Shown piece after piece: positions 26,830-35,270 of a DNA stretch of 64,000 nt. The stretch spans positions 418,526 through 482,525 of the forward strand of contig JAKJDF010000001.1 of the NCBI GenBank assembly GCA_022706085.1. Direction: 5' to 3'. Each line of letters opens with the position of its first letter. Position 1 is the first letter of the stretch. The position numbers and the translations under genes are program-made. The stretch comes from Candidatus Latescibacterota bacterium. Its GTDB lineage: Bacteria > Latescibacterota > MWCZ01. The notes under the pieces were generated by a model, which did not search any database, was not told the DNA's origin, and was given only the letters and a program-made list of their open reading frames with translations.

Positions 26830-28257
26830 ATGAGTGCCAATGGTTATTGCTTTCCCCGGGCACCCGGTTTTCGCCGTTGCCTTGTTGCGGCGCTGATCGT
26901 GTTGATGGTCGGGCAGGTGCCGGTGGGCGCCGCCAGTCGGACACTTCCGGCCGCGAACGGCACCTCGATCGTCGGTCCGTGGCGCTATCAGAGCCTGTGG
27001 AAGGCGCTCAGGCGGGGGCGTGGTGTGATCGTCGGGACGCAATCGGGCGAATGCATTTGCGGAAGATTCGTGTACGGCGGCACCACGTACGTGGAAATAA
27101 GCTCGGAAGACGGACTGCGTGAAATCCCGGTCAATTCGATTGCATATGTCGTCAACGTCGTTGACCTTTCCCACGCCAGAGATGGCGCGATTGTTGGTGG
27201 GTTGATCGGGTTCGGCGCCGGCGTCGCCCTCTCGTACTTCACGCGGAGCCAGACAACTGCCGCGTCCTCTGCTTCTCGCAGAGCGATGGTACTGGACGGT
27301 GACGAGAGCAATGACCCCGAAAATGGTTCCAGCACGAGCGATCCTTATTCGGACAGCCAATCTTCGGCAACGACAGCGGAAGACGGTTCCAGCACGGGCG
27401 CGGATACCCCCTCGGAATCAACCGCCGGAAGCGACCCGGCAACGGGTTCGAGCGGATCTTCTACCGCGAGTGATCCGACAGAGACCGGTTCAAACACCTA
27501 TGAGGACGGGGAAGCATCTTCAAGTGGCGAGTCGTCCGGAAGCTCAGCCGGTGGCGGGACATCGCCGCCGCCGACATCAAACTCGTCAGGCAGCAATTCG
27601 AGTAACTCAAATACCGTCGTGTACATCGGTGGACAAGGCGGAAGCAGCAGCCCGCGGCCCTACAACGGAACGGACCAGCCTTCGGGCAGATCGAGCGTGT
27701 CCCCTGCGGCGCGCATGTTCTTTTACAGCGTCGGTTTTTCGGCGCTGGGAACCCTTATCGGGTGGCTTATCGGAAAAAGGATTCGAAACGCTGTACCGCG
27801 GGTAGACTATGTCCTGCTCTCGCCGGGAGAAGCGGAGAGCAGCGGCCGAACGCCTGACCAGTACCTTGCGGACAAGATGACTTCGGGTGCCTCGGGGAAC
27901 ATTTCAGAGAGCCTTTTGCCGGGCAGCAGTTTTGATTCTGAACGAAGCGCGGCCCTTTTCGACCAGTACGCCCATGTGGGGAGCATCGTTCGCCTGCACG
28001 ATGAACTGAGCGGAACGATCACGGCATCCGAAGCACGGGAATACCGGCTTTTCCCCGCCGTCAGAGGCTTCACGCAGGCAACGATAGTGGCTTACGGGGA
28101 TTCACGGGAACGACAGGGCACGGAATTGCGGTATTTCGCCGTTGTGACGACCATGCGGGCGGGTGCTCCCCTCGTATCGCTGCAAAGGCTTGCCGCACGC
28201 GATGTAGTACGGATGAGTACGCAGGTTCGCCTTATTCGCGCGGGAATCCTCCCATGA
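26830..28257 (+). CDS. Exported/membrane protein with Ser-rich linker between two Gly-zipper helices, unknown function
   Basis: A 475-residue protein with no recognised family. ATG 26830 has GAGGGA upstream and opens a signal peptide (FRRCLVAALIVLMVGQVPVGAASR). Next is a small beta-rich domain (VIVGTQSGECICGRFVYGG). A first glycine-zipper hydrophobic segment follows (DGAIVGGLIGFGAGVALSYF), then a ~140-residue Ser/Gly/Thr/Asp-rich disordered linker coded by 27250-27650. A second Gly-rich hydrophobic segment (VGFSALGTLIGWLIGKRIR) precedes a ~140-residue C-terminal domain. The stop overlaps the next start (ATGA), so it is cotranslated with the DUF2279-like protein; the two probably act in the envelope together. 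Confidence 0.75.
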   Translation: MSANGYCFPRAPGFRRCLVAALIVLMVGQVPVGAASRTLPAANGTSIVGPWRYQSLWKALRRGRGVIVGTQSGECICGRFVYGGTTYVEISSEDGLREIPVNSIAYVVNVVDLSHARDGAIVGGLIGFGAGVALSYFTRSQTTAASSASRRAMVLDGDESNDPENGSSTSDPYSDSQSSATTAEDGSSTGADTPSESTAGSDPATGSSGSSTASDPTETGSNTYEDGEASSSGESSGSSAGGGTSPPPTSNSSGSNSSNSNTVVYIGGQGGSSSPRPYNGTDQPSGRSSVSPAARMFFYSVGFSALGTLIGWLIGKRIRNAVPRVDYVLLSPGEAESSGRTPDQYLADKMTSGASGNISESLLPGSSFDSERSAALFDQYAHVGSIVRLHDELSGTITASEAREYRLFPAVRGFTQATIVAYGDSRERQGTELRYFAVVTTMRAGAPLVSLQRLAARDVVRMSTQVRLIRAGILP

Positions 28258-29207
28258 GGCGATTTGTCATTCTTTGCGCGGTGACGGTCTTTATGGCGCA
28301 TGGACTGGCGCGTTCAGAGGAGGCGCACCAGTTGGAGGAGCACTCAGCTGTGCCCGCTGCGGCTCCTGCCCTGCCTCTGCCGAATGCACCGGAAAAAAGC
28401 TTCTCGCTGGACGACCTCCCTCAATACCGCCATCAAGGTGTTTCACGCGGGAGGCTTGCGATTGCTCTCGCAGGGGTGGGTGTGTACGACATTGCGTTTT
28501 ATGAAACACTGAAGAAGCCGTGGTGGAGCGGAACGAAATCCGACATGCACGTCATCAATGACTGGTGGAACGGGTACGCCATGGAGGTGGACAAGGCTGC
28601 GCACGCATTTGCAGGGCAATCCATGGCGCGGTTGGCCGCGGAGTCGTTCGAGTGGACCGGAATGACACGCACGCAGGCTTTGTTCTGGGGAGGCGTGACG
28701 AGCCTTGCAACATTGAGCCAGGTCGAGGTCCTGGACGGATACACGGCGAAATTCGGTTTCAGCACCGCGGACTATGCGGCCAACATCGCGGGAGCGTTTT
28801 TCCCGCTCGCTCAGGAAATGTGGCCCCCTCTGAAGATGGTAACGTTCAAAATCAGCTACCATACACGACGATTCGAAGAGCACGGGAACAACGGGAATAT
28901 CCTCGAAGACTATGACCGCCAGACCTACTGGCTCGCTCTCAACCTCAAGGAGGCACTGCCGCGGCCGGTGAGCGGCGTCGTGCCTGCGTGGTTGGGAATA
29001 GCCGCAGGATACGGCGTTGAGAACGCATTTGCCTCCAGCGGGCGTATGCGAGAGTATTACCTCGCGCTAGATATCGACCCGACGCGTGCAAACGTCGGCC
29101 CCGGGTGGCTTTCCCGCGCGCTGGCGCCTTTGCGTTACGTTCACCTGCCTTCGCCCGCCATCCGCTTTCGGGAGGATGGCACCCGCTTTTTTGCGCTCTA
29201 CTTCTAG
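28254..29207 (+). CDS. DUF2279/YfiM-like exported protein
   Basis: A 317-residue protein with a signal peptide (MRRFVILCAVTVFMAHGLARS). The middle region matches the DUF2279 pattern: VINDWWNGYAMEVDKAAHAFAGQSMARLA, with the conserved DK..H, followed by SQVEVLDGYTAKFGFSTADYAANIAGAFF, with E-x2-DGY...GFS..D..AN. The family is an uncharacterised group of envelope proteins in Bacteroidota and Proteobacteria. The start overlaps the stop of the Ser-rich gene by four bases. Role unknown; an outer-membrane or periplasmic location is inferred from the signal peptide. Confidence 0.78.
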   Translation: MRRFVILCAVTVFMAHGLARSEEAHQLEEHSAVPAAAPALPLPNAPEKSFSLDDLPQYRHQGVSRGRLAIALAGVGVYDIAFYETLKKPWWSGTKSDMHVINDWWNGYAMEVDKAAHAFAGQSMARLAAESFEWTGMTRTQALFWGGVTSLATLSQVEVLDGYTAKFGFSTADYAANIAGAFFPLAQEMWPPLKMVTFKISYHTRRFEEHGNNGNILEDYDRQTYWLALNLKEALPRPVSGVVPAWLGIAAGYGVENAFASSGRMREYYLALDIDPTRANVGPGWLSRALAPLRYVHLPSPAIRFREDGTRFFALYF

Positions 29208-29253
29208 CGAACGCGCGCCAGGCCCGGGACGCACACCCTCCAGCGGATCCGTG

Positions 29254-29282
29254 TTTCTGGTTGCGCCTTGCATGTATATTTG
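29254..29282 (+). promoter_or_regulatory. Possible Bacteroidota-type promoter (TTTC-N17-TATATTTG)
   Basis: TATATTTG at 29275-29282 matches the Bacteroidota -7 consensus TAnnTTTG exactly. A TTTC at 29254-29257 lies 17 bases upstream, within the 17-23 spacing of the -33 TTTG element (one mismatch). It lies 115 bases before the xylose-isomerase-like gene, in the only non-coding gap of that stretch. Short consensus and a single case, so weak evidence. Confidence 0.25.
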
Positions 29283-29396
29283 ACTTTGCTGGGTTGAACG
29301 GACGGAAGGATTTCGGCAACTGATTATGGGCGGCACGTGCGGGTACCTGAACAGAGCCGGTCCCGCACAAGGGGATTACCAGGAAGGAGAGCTCCT

Positions 29397-30545
29397 ATGG
29401 CACTCGTAGACCTGCGGGGACAAAAGAAACGTCGTACCCCGGAAGAGATGATCGCACATCTCAGCAGTTTCTCGCTCGACCTTGCGTTTTCCGCGGGCGT
29501 ATGGTTTTTCGCGCCGGGAGGTGGGCGGTTCCACGACCGCTACACGCCGAATCTCACGATCAAGGAACGCCTGGAGGTTGCAGCCGAGCTCTCCCGTTAC
29601 GGGCTGAAAGCGGTCGAAGCACACTATCCGAATGAAGTGAATGAAGATAACGTTCATCTTTATAAAGACCTTGAGAAAAATGCAGGCGTTCGTCTGGCGA
29701 CGGTAATACCGGGATTGTTTTTCGATAGCGAATTCGAATGGGGATCACTTTCTTCTCCGATCCCCTCCGTTCGGAAAAAGGCTATCGACCGCACGATTGC
29801 CGCACTCAAACTGAACAAGGAACTCGATACGGATTTCGCGATCGTGTGGCCGGGAATAGACGGATACGAGAATCCGTTCGGCGTGGACATGGTTGCCGCC
29901 CGGGACCGGTTTGCCGAGGGACTTGCCGAGGCGATGGACGCAGTGCCTGGAATCAGAGTGGCGGAAGAACCCAAACCCTACGAACCACGGGGGCACATCC
30001 TGTACGGAACAACCGCAGAGGGGCTGCTTCTGTGCGCGAAAGTCGAATCACTTCTCAAGGCTCCGGAAAACGTGAAACTTCTGGCCGAGGGGCACGCGCT
30101 GATGTGCATGAATCCCGAAGTCGGTCACATGTTGATGGGCTTTGAGGACGCACCCTACGGCTTCAGCCTGATCATGGAATACGGCAGACTGGCGCATACG
30201 CACTGGAACAGCCAGCCGCTGGGCAATTACGACCAAGATTTGAACGTAGGCGTGCTTTCACCCGAATCGACAGAGGCTTCGCTTTATGTTCTGAAGATGT
30301 ACGGTTACAAAGGGTATTTCGGGCCGGATATCAATCCGGAACGCATGCCGGTTCAGCAAGCGTTGAAGAACTGTTTTGATGCGCTCAGAGCGGCAAATGA
30401 GCGGATCAACAATCTGGACCACGAGAAGATCATTATGGCAACGTCACATCCCGAAAAAAACCGCGGTTGGCTCGAAGCGTATCTCATCCGCGAACGCGCG
30501 CCGAAGAGCATATCGCTGCCACCGCTCCCACCATTTGAAAAATGA
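29397..30545 (+). CDS. Xylose-isomerase-like TIM-barrel protein
   Basis: A 382-residue sugar-isomerase-like TIM barrel; ATG 29397 has AAGGAGAG upstream. Landmarks parallel xylose isomerase: VWPGIDGYENPFG aligns with the WGGREGYE segment, EEPKPYEPRGH (residues 190-200) with EPKP, and LAEGHALMCMNPEVGH with the EANHATLAGH metal segment. The later loop reads AHTHWNSQPLGNYDQDLNVG where XylA has SIDANRGD..LGWDTDQF, so some metal ligands differ. It may isomerise another sugar. It has no sugar kinase beside it. A strong hairpin follows the stop, so it is probably monocistronic. Confidence 0.85.
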   Translation: MALVDLRGQKKRRTPEEMIAHLSSFSLDLAFSAGVWFFAPGGGRFHDRYTPNLTIKERLEVAAELSRYGLKAVEAHYPNEVNEDNVHLYKDLEKNAGVRLATVIPGLFFDSEFEWGSLSSPIPSVRKKAIDRTIAALKLNKELDTDFAIVWPGIDGYENPFGVDMVAARDRFAEGLAEAMDAVPGIRVAEEPKPYEPRGHILYGTTAEGLLLCAKVESLLKAPENVKLLAEGHALMCMNPEVGHMLMGFEDAPYGFSLIMEYGRLAHTHWNSQPLGNYDQDLNVGVLSPESTEASLYVLKMYGYKGYFGPDINPERMPVQQALKNCFDALRAANERINNLDHEKIIMATSHPEKNRGWLEAYLIRERAPKSISLPPLPPFEK

Positions 30546-30555
30546 CCTCGTGATT

Positions 30556-30590
30556 GGTGCCGGTCGGGGCGAAAAACCCCGACCGGCACC
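30556..30590 (+). terminator. Strong hairpin after the xylose-isomerase-like gene
   Basis: A perfect 14-bp stem (30556-30569 with 30577-30590, GGTGCCGGTCGGGG arm) encloses a 7-base loop CGAAAAA, ten bases after the stop codon. It is not followed by a T run, so it could be a Rho-independent terminator of non-classical form or an mRNA-stabilising stem. The position directly after a gene supports a transcript-end role. Confidence 0.6.
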
Positions 30591-30604
30591 TCTCGGCACA
30601 ATCC

Positions 30605-30913
30605 ATGCCTTCGTTGCGAATCCGTGGCCTTATCCGAGCCGTGCGTTACGTCGAAACACGTATGCGTCGCAGGCTTACTCGGAAAGATGCCGACAGACTG
30701 GCATACTATGTTCGATCGGTGGTCGCGGAGGTACGGACAATATGCCGGAACCACGGTACCCGTCCAGAGGCGTTGCCGCGACCTTCGAGGGAAGCCTTTG
30801 CGTTTCTGAGCAGCATGGACACGACGCACCTCGAACGTGTCAAATCTCGCCGAGTGGCCGCCAGCGCACCTGTCCGGATTCCCTCCGTAGTCCGTCTGTG
30901 TATAGACCGGTGA
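30605..30913 (+). pseudogene. Small hypothetical gene apparently truncated by the IS481 insertion
   Basis: An open frame starting MPSLRIRGLIRAVRYVETRM runs to the left end of the IS element at 30899 and stops at a TGA inside the IS terminal repeat (30911-30913), so its last residues are encoded by the IS. The protein is Arg-rich and helical, with ICRNHGTRPEALPRPSREAFAFL and PVRIPSVVRLC reading like conserved coding sequence rather than random frame. No continuation of comparable quality is seen in the bases after the right IS end at 32184. No strong RBS. Family not recognised; it may be a real small gene broken by transposition. Confidence 0.4.
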
Positions 30914-32184
30914 GATGGTAAACAGACGTAAGGAGACATGGTATACACTTTTTGCTGGGTATCATAGGCCTCGGGGAAAGGAGGTATGTGATGCCCTGGC
31001 AGGAGTGGGATACCATGTCACTTCGGGAGGAGTTTGCACGGCTGGCGTGCGAAGAGGGTTCGAACGTGCGGCAGCTGTGCCGTCGGTTCGGGATCAGCGC
31101 GAAGACCGCATACAAGTGGGTTGGGAGGTGGTCGGACGCGGGTCGCGGGGGCCTGGTAGATCGTTCCCGTCGTCCGCTACGCAGCCCGAGGCGGACATCC
31201 AGCGACGTGGAACGGCTGGTGCTCGAGACGAGGGCGGAACATCCCGCGTGGGGTGGCCGAAAGCTTCGTCGAGTCTTGGTTGATCGGGGACACGAACGGA
31301 TACCAAGCGCGAGTACGATCACGGAGATCCTGCGTAGGCACGGTTGCCTGAGTGAAGAGCATCCGAGTTCGCAAGGGCCATGGCAGCGGTTCGAGGCGCC
31401 TTGTCCGAACGCGCTTTGGCAGATGGACTTCAAAGGTCCGATCCGGCTTCTGTCAGGCGGCTTGTGCCAACCGCTCTCGTTGCTGGACGACTGCACACGA
31501 TTCTGCCTTACCGTTGACGCATGCGCCGATCAGCGGACCAGTACGGTGCGTGAGGCCTTGACGAGCGTCTTTCGGCGTTACGGCCTGCCGGGTTGGGTAC
31601 TGGTGGATAACGGCAGTCCGTGGGGTTCTGATGCCGAACACCAGTATACGCCTCTGCGAGTCTGGCTCATCGAGCAGGGCGTGGAGATGACCCACTCGCG
31701 TCCGTATCATCCGCAGACTCAGGGCAAGATCGAACGGTTCCACCGTACACTGGAAACCGAGCTGATAGGATGTCGCACCTTCGCTGATCTGACGGAGTGT
31801 CGGCGCTCGTTCGAGCAGTGGCGCATGACGTATAATCTCGACCGGCCACACGAGGCGCTCGGAATGCAGCCGCCAACAGCACGGTATCGCCCGAGTTCCC
31901 GGGAGTATCGCGAGTCCATTGGCGAGCCAGAATATCTTCCAGGAGATATTGTGCGGGTGGTAGGCGAGAAGGGTCGGATCAGCGTCCAGGGAACCGAGTT
32001 GCGTGCCACGCCGAAGGCGTTCCGTGGCAAACGGATCGCACTGAGACCGACCAACCATGACGGCCTACACGACGTCTTCTATCTCCATCACCGCATCACG
32101 CAAATCGATCTGCGCAATCGGGTAGCAACATGAACCGTATACCATGTCCCCATACACCCGTATACTATGTCTCCGGTCTATACA
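30899..32184 (+). mobile_element. IS481-family insertion sequence, about 1286 bp, apparently complete
   Basis: Bounded by a 12-bp perfect terminal inverted repeat: TGTATAGACCGG at 30899-30910 and CCGGTCTATACA at 32173-32184, with TG...CA ends typical of the family. Inside each end lie two copies of a GACATGGTATAC-like box at a 23-base period: 30912 and 30935 on the left, 32137 and 32160 (inverted) on the right. These are presumably transposase-binding sites. One intact DDE transposase fills the interior. No target duplication is evident in the flanks (CCGTCTG left, AGGCGGG right), so the precise ends or a TSD-less history remain open. Confidence 0.88.
30991..32133 (+). CDS. IS481-family DDE transposase
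   Basis: A 380-residue transposase. ATG 30991 has GGAGG eight bases upstream. The N-terminal helix-turn-helix (NVRQLCRRFGISAKTAYKWVGRW) is followed by the Arg-rich LVDRSRRPLRSPRRT linker typical of IS481 and the rve integrase core. The DDE residues are Asp146 (LWQMDFKG), Asp206 (VLVDNGSPWG) and Glu248 (QTQGKIERFHRTLE). The C terminus YNLDRPHEALGMQPPTARY is the usual IS481 ending. The gene is intact and its stop lies just before the inner box of the right IS end, so the element may be active. Confidence 0.95.
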   Translation: MPWQEWDTMSLREEFARLACEEGSNVRQLCRRFGISAKTAYKWVGRWSDAGRGGLVDRSRRPLRSPRRTSSDVERLVLETRAEHPAWGGRKLRRVLVDRGHERIPSASTITEILRRHGCLSEEHPSSQGPWQRFEAPCPNALWQMDFKGPIRLLSGGLCQPLSLLDDCTRFCLTVDACADQRTSTVREALTSVFRRYGLPGWVLVDNGSPWGSDAEHQYTPLRVWLIEQGVEMTHSRPYHPQTQGKIERFHRTLETELIGCRTFADLTECRRSFEQWRMTYNLDRPHEALGMQPPTARYRPSSREYRESIGEPEYLPGDIVRVVGEKGRISVQGTELRATPKAFRGKRIALRPTNHDGLHDVFYLHHRITQIDLRNRVAT

Positions 32185-32744
32185 AGGCGGGAGAGAAGAA
32201 ATGCGGAAAGGCATGGCTCGCCTCCTTTTTTCGCGGGCGCCATGCGGGGCGCGGTGCTACCTCCTGGTATACACCAACTCGGTACGAAGAGAAAGGTTTC
32301 CTGTCAAGCCCCGGACGGGTCATTTCGAGTTTTTTGGGGGGGCTTCCCGGTCTGGTAGGGCTGTCTCGCCGAGACAGCCGCACGGTGGCAACGCCACCCT
32401 TCCCGGCGGCCTCGGCGAGGCCGCCCTACCCGCCATCGTGCACGCCCGAACACGCACGCCGCCCTCGATGCGACGACTACCTGTGCGCGGGAGAAGACGG
32501 GCACGACGGAGCGAGCGCCTCCCGTGTTCGCGACTCCGGCGTCGCCTGTTTTCCTTCGGGCCACTCTGCGGGCCGGGCGCGGTGCTGGACCGGATTCTGC
32601 CGGGCTCCTCGATACAACGGGGCGGCGCTTCGACAAGCTCAGCGACCGCCCCGTCACCCGGAGACCCGCGCCATCCCGCGCTTCGGACGTGCACGCCCCG
32701 CCTCTGCGCTCGCCCAAGGATTCCTGGTGCAAATTTGCAGCTTC
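32185..32744. other. Non-coding gap with dispersed inverted repeats, right flank of the IS
   Basis: No supported gene is seen here. It holds an inverted pair of the family-B palindrome (32354-32379 and 32405-32430), a family-A unit TTCGACAAGCTCAGCGACC at 32629-32647, and a CTCGATAC-type boundary near 32608. A long + strand frame through this gap joins the sialidase frame but has no coding character and is explained by the high GC content. Confidence 0.6.
32354..32430. repeat. Large palindrome built of two family-B repeats in opposite orientation
   Basis: GGTAGGG-CTGTCTCGCCGAGACAG (32354-32378) faces CGGCCTCGGCGAGGCCG-CCCTACC (32406-32430). Each half is itself a hairpin (CTGTCTCG/CGAGACAG and CGGCCTCG/CGAGGCCG), and the outer GGTAGGG/CCCTACC pair closes a larger cruciform. 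Related single units occur at 41681-41706, 42071-42093, 45405-45429 and 45673-45703. Confidence 0.75.
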
Positions 32745-32794
32745 TTCGCGAAAAAGCTTGACACGAAGACGAAGTTTTGCCTTAGCTTGATACG
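32745..32794 (+). promoter_or_regulatory. Shared 50-bp promoter-like box upstream of the sialidase-like gene
   Basis: This 50-base block has 39 of 50 positions identical, without gaps, to 42384-42433 upstream of the GH127 gene. Conserved parts in order: TTCGC-N-AAAA, CTTGACACGAAGACG (with a perfect -35 TTGACA at 32758-32763), TTTGCC, AGC and GATACG. A -10-like hexamer (TAGCTT) lies about 19 bases after the -35. It ends 94 bases before the ATG at 32889. Both copies stand in front of carbohydrate-active genes, suggesting common regulation. Confidence 0.5.
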
Positions 32795-32888
32795 CGGCCA
32801 ACGGAAAACCCGGCGCCGGCTTCCGGCATACCCTGTTCCGGCAGTAGTTTCCTTCACAACCGTAGGGCCTTCAGAAGGGGATCCCGAC

Positions 32889-33944
32889 ATGATTCAGAAG
32901 TTCACTGTCAGCCGCGACGACACGATTTACGAGGCGTGGCCGGATGTCGCGCTTACGCGTTCCGGCACGCTGGTGTGCGTATTCTCCGAGTGCACGCACC
33001 ATGGCGACCGCTCCTACACGCGCATCATGCTGACCGACTCCACCGACCGGGGGCGGACGTGGACGCCGAAGCGGCCGCTTACGGAGCCCACACGCGGCCT
33101 GCCCGTGTTCTGGAACTGCGCCCGGATCACGTGCCTGCGCGACGGGCGGCTCGTGGTGGTGGTGGACAAGCTGTTCAAGTCTGAAGGCAGCGCCGCGCCG
33201 GAGGACTGTCGGAACTACTTGTTTTTCAGCGAGGACGAGGGTGCCACGTGGTCACCGCAGGTGGAGACCCCGGCGCTGGGCATCGTTCCGGGCAGGTTGC
33301 TCGAACTGGAAAGCGGCCGGTGGATACTAGCCTGCCATTTCCATGACAACGCGTTCGGCTACCTCGTCCAGAGGCTCTGGTATTCGGACGACGGGGGCAC
33401 CTCATGGGCGGGGCCGGTGATCGTGGGGAAGAAGGAGGGCCTGAACCTGTGCGAGGTTTCAATTCTCCCGATTGGAGACGCACTGGTGGCATTCCACCGG
33501 GAAAACTCCGGTCAAGGGTGGGATTGCTACAAAAGCATCTCGAAGGACAACGGGGAAACCTGGTCACCCGCAGTGGCATTTCCTCTGCCGGGTTGCCACC
33601 GCCCCGTGGCAGGCTTGCTCCGCGATGGCCGCATCCTGATAACATACCGGTTCATGCAGGGCGGCAAGGGCTGGGTGGGCTGGTGGACCCAGAACCTCTT
33701 TGCAGCGCTGACCGACGTCGAGTCGGCGCTTGCGGCGACGCGCAACGAGGCGCACACACGCATCCTGCCGGTGGATTTTGACCACTCGCCGGTGAGCGAT
33801 ACCGGTTACTCCGGCTGGGTTCAGTTTGAGGACGGCGAAATCTATATCGTGAACTACATCGTCGACGATGCACCGAAGGCGCAGATCAGGGGCTACTCGA
33901 TGTACCCCTCCGATTTCCTGCTCGATGGGTCGCCACACGTCTGA
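32889..33944 (+). CDS. Asp-box (BNR-repeat) sialidase-like exo-glycosidase
   Basis: A 351-residue six-bladed propeller. Four Asp-box motifs (S-x-D-x-G-x-T-W) are visible: TDSTDRGRTW, FSEDEGATW, YSDDGGTSW and SKDNGETW. The N terminus (TVSRDDTIYEAWPDVALTRSGTLVCVFSE) and PVFWNCARITCLRDGRLVVVVDKL fit the sialidase/neuraminidase superfamily. No signal peptide is present, so it appears cytoplasmic. ATG 32889 has AGAAGGGG upstream; the frame is open further upstream but only through repeat DNA. The next gene, a PL22-like propeller, follows by 14 bases. Exact glycan unknown; some BNR proteins of this group are not sialidases. Confidence 0.82.
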   Translation: MIQKFTVSRDDTIYEAWPDVALTRSGTLVCVFSECTHHGDRSYTRIMLTDSTDRGRTWTPKRPLTEPTRGLPVFWNCARITCLRDGRLVVVVDKLFKSEGSAAPEDCRNYLFFSEDEGATWSPQVETPALGIVPGRLLELESGRWILACHFHDNAFGYLVQRLWYSDDGGTSWAGPVIVGKKEGLNLCEVSILPIGDALVAFHRENSGQGWDCYKSISKDNGETWSPAVAFPLPGCHRPVAGLLRDGRILITYRFMQGGKGWVGWWTQNLFAALTDVESALAATRNEAHTRILPVDFDHSPVSDTGYSGWVQFEDGEIYIVNYIVDDAPKAQIRGYSMYPSDFLLDGSPHV

Positions 33945-33958
33945 AGGGGGAACGCTAC

Positions 33959-35170
33959 ATGCCTGAAACCGTGAATGTAATCGTTCCGGTGTGCCGTCTG
34001 TCGCCCAGGAGCCAGCATTGCTTCTTCGGGTATTACGACATCCCGGCGGCGGATGAGGCCGGGCGCCACCTCTGCCACAGGGTTCCGTTCCGCGATCGCC
34101 TCCCCCGGCGCGGCGACGTGGCGGAACTCGGATGGCTATCACTGCCGCAGGGGCCGGATGAGGAACCGGATCAGCAATTCCACCCGATCGCCGAAACACA
34201 GGCGTGGAACTTCCAGCAGAGTTCGATGGCGCAGTGGCTGGCGTCGGAGCGTGATACCTGCCTGTTCAACGTGTTCGAGGACGGGCATTACGGATGCCGG
34301 GTCTGCAATATCCGAACGGGACGGAGCCGAACGCTGCCGTTGCCGGCGGCGAACGTCTCGCAGGACGGCGGGAATGCGCTCTGCATCAACATGTCCCGCC
34401 TGTTCGACTTCCGCCCGGGGTACGGCTACGAAGAGATTCGCGACCCGTTCGCCGATATCGCCCAGCCGCGGGGTGACGGTGTGCGATTGATGGACGTTGG
34501 GACGGGCGAGAATCGTCTGATACTCTCTCTGGCGGCTATCGTGGAGTTCCTTGAGCAATCGGGAGAGCAGATCGGTGGGAGGAAAGTGCTCATCAACCAC
34601 ATCACGTTCAACCCGTCGGCGACGCGGTTTCTGCTCCTCCTGAGGACATTCCCCGAACCGGGAAAACGATGGGAGACATTCCTCGTCACCTCCGACCTCG
34701 AGGGAAAGGACCTGCACCGTCATCAGGTCTGGGGCATTGCCTCGCACTACCACTGGCGGGACGACGACGGGATGCTGTTCTACCTGAACACCGGAGGCCC
34801 TAGTACGCTCGAGCTGGCGTTGGTGAGCGACGCAACCGGGGAGATGGAGTGCGTTGACCCCGCATATTTCCGCTACGACGGGCACTGCTCGTATTCGCCC
34901 GACCGACGGTGGATCCTCTACGACAGCTACGTTGACGGCTCCACGCCGGATTACCTGCGGAATCTGCAGGTGTACTCGCTCGACCGGCGCGAGGGGATAC
35001 TGCTGGGCCGTTTCCGCGCGGAGCCGCTCACCCCGGAAACCAACGACCTTCGCTGCGATCTTCACCCCCGGTGGATGCCGGGTGGCACGGCGGTCACCTT
35101 CGATTCGATCCACGAGGGCTTCCGCGGGATCTACCGGGCGGATTTGAGCGGCGTGGTGGCGGAACGATAG
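33959..35170 (+). CDS. Divergent PL22/oligogalacturonate-lyase-like beta-propeller protein
   Basis: A 403-residue soluble propeller; ATG 33959 is preceded by AAGGGGG. Blades show the TolB/PL22-like pattern of a His followed by S/D-G-W-I-L-x-D: DGHCSYSPDRRWILYDSYVD and LRCDLHPRWMPGGTAVTFDS. Other landmarks are CFFGYYDIPAADEAGRHL near the start and ASHYHWRDDDGMLFYLNTGG. It resembles the three propellers at 45.8-49.1 kb in layout but is clearly more distant. No signal peptide. It probably forms a two-gene unit with the sialidase-like gene 14 bases upstream. Enzymatic activity is not established. Confidence 0.72.
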   Translation: MPETVNVIVPVCRLSPRSQHCFFGYYDIPAADEAGRHLCHRVPFRDRLPRRGDVAELGWLSLPQGPDEEPDQQFHPIAETQAWNFQQSSMAQWLASERDTCLFNVFEDGHYGCRVCNIRTGRSRTLPLPAANVSQDGGNALCINMSRLFDFRPGYGYEEIRDPFADIAQPRGDGVRLMDVGTGENRLILSLAAIVEFLEQSGEQIGGRKVLINHITFNPSATRFLLLLRTFPEPGKRWETFLVTSDLEGKDLHRHQVWGIASHYHWRDDDGMLFYLNTGGPSTLELALVSDATGEMECVDPAYFRYDGHCSYSPDRRWILYDSYVDGSTPDYLRNLQVYSLDRREGILLGRFRAEPLTPETNDLRCDLHPRWMPGGTAVTFDSIHEGFRGIYRADLSGVVAER

Positions 35171-35270
35171 AGGCGGCAACTCGTTCCGGACCTGTCCGTT
35201 GTTCCTGCGCAAAAGGGGATCCTGGATTGGTCCCGCCGGTCACTTCGACAAGCTCAGTGACCGGGCCAGT

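Noticed and set aside
32130-32888. In-frame N-terminal extension of the sialidase-like gene
   Set aside because: It is translated from repeat DNA, has no family match, and a proper RBS/ATG lies at 32889.
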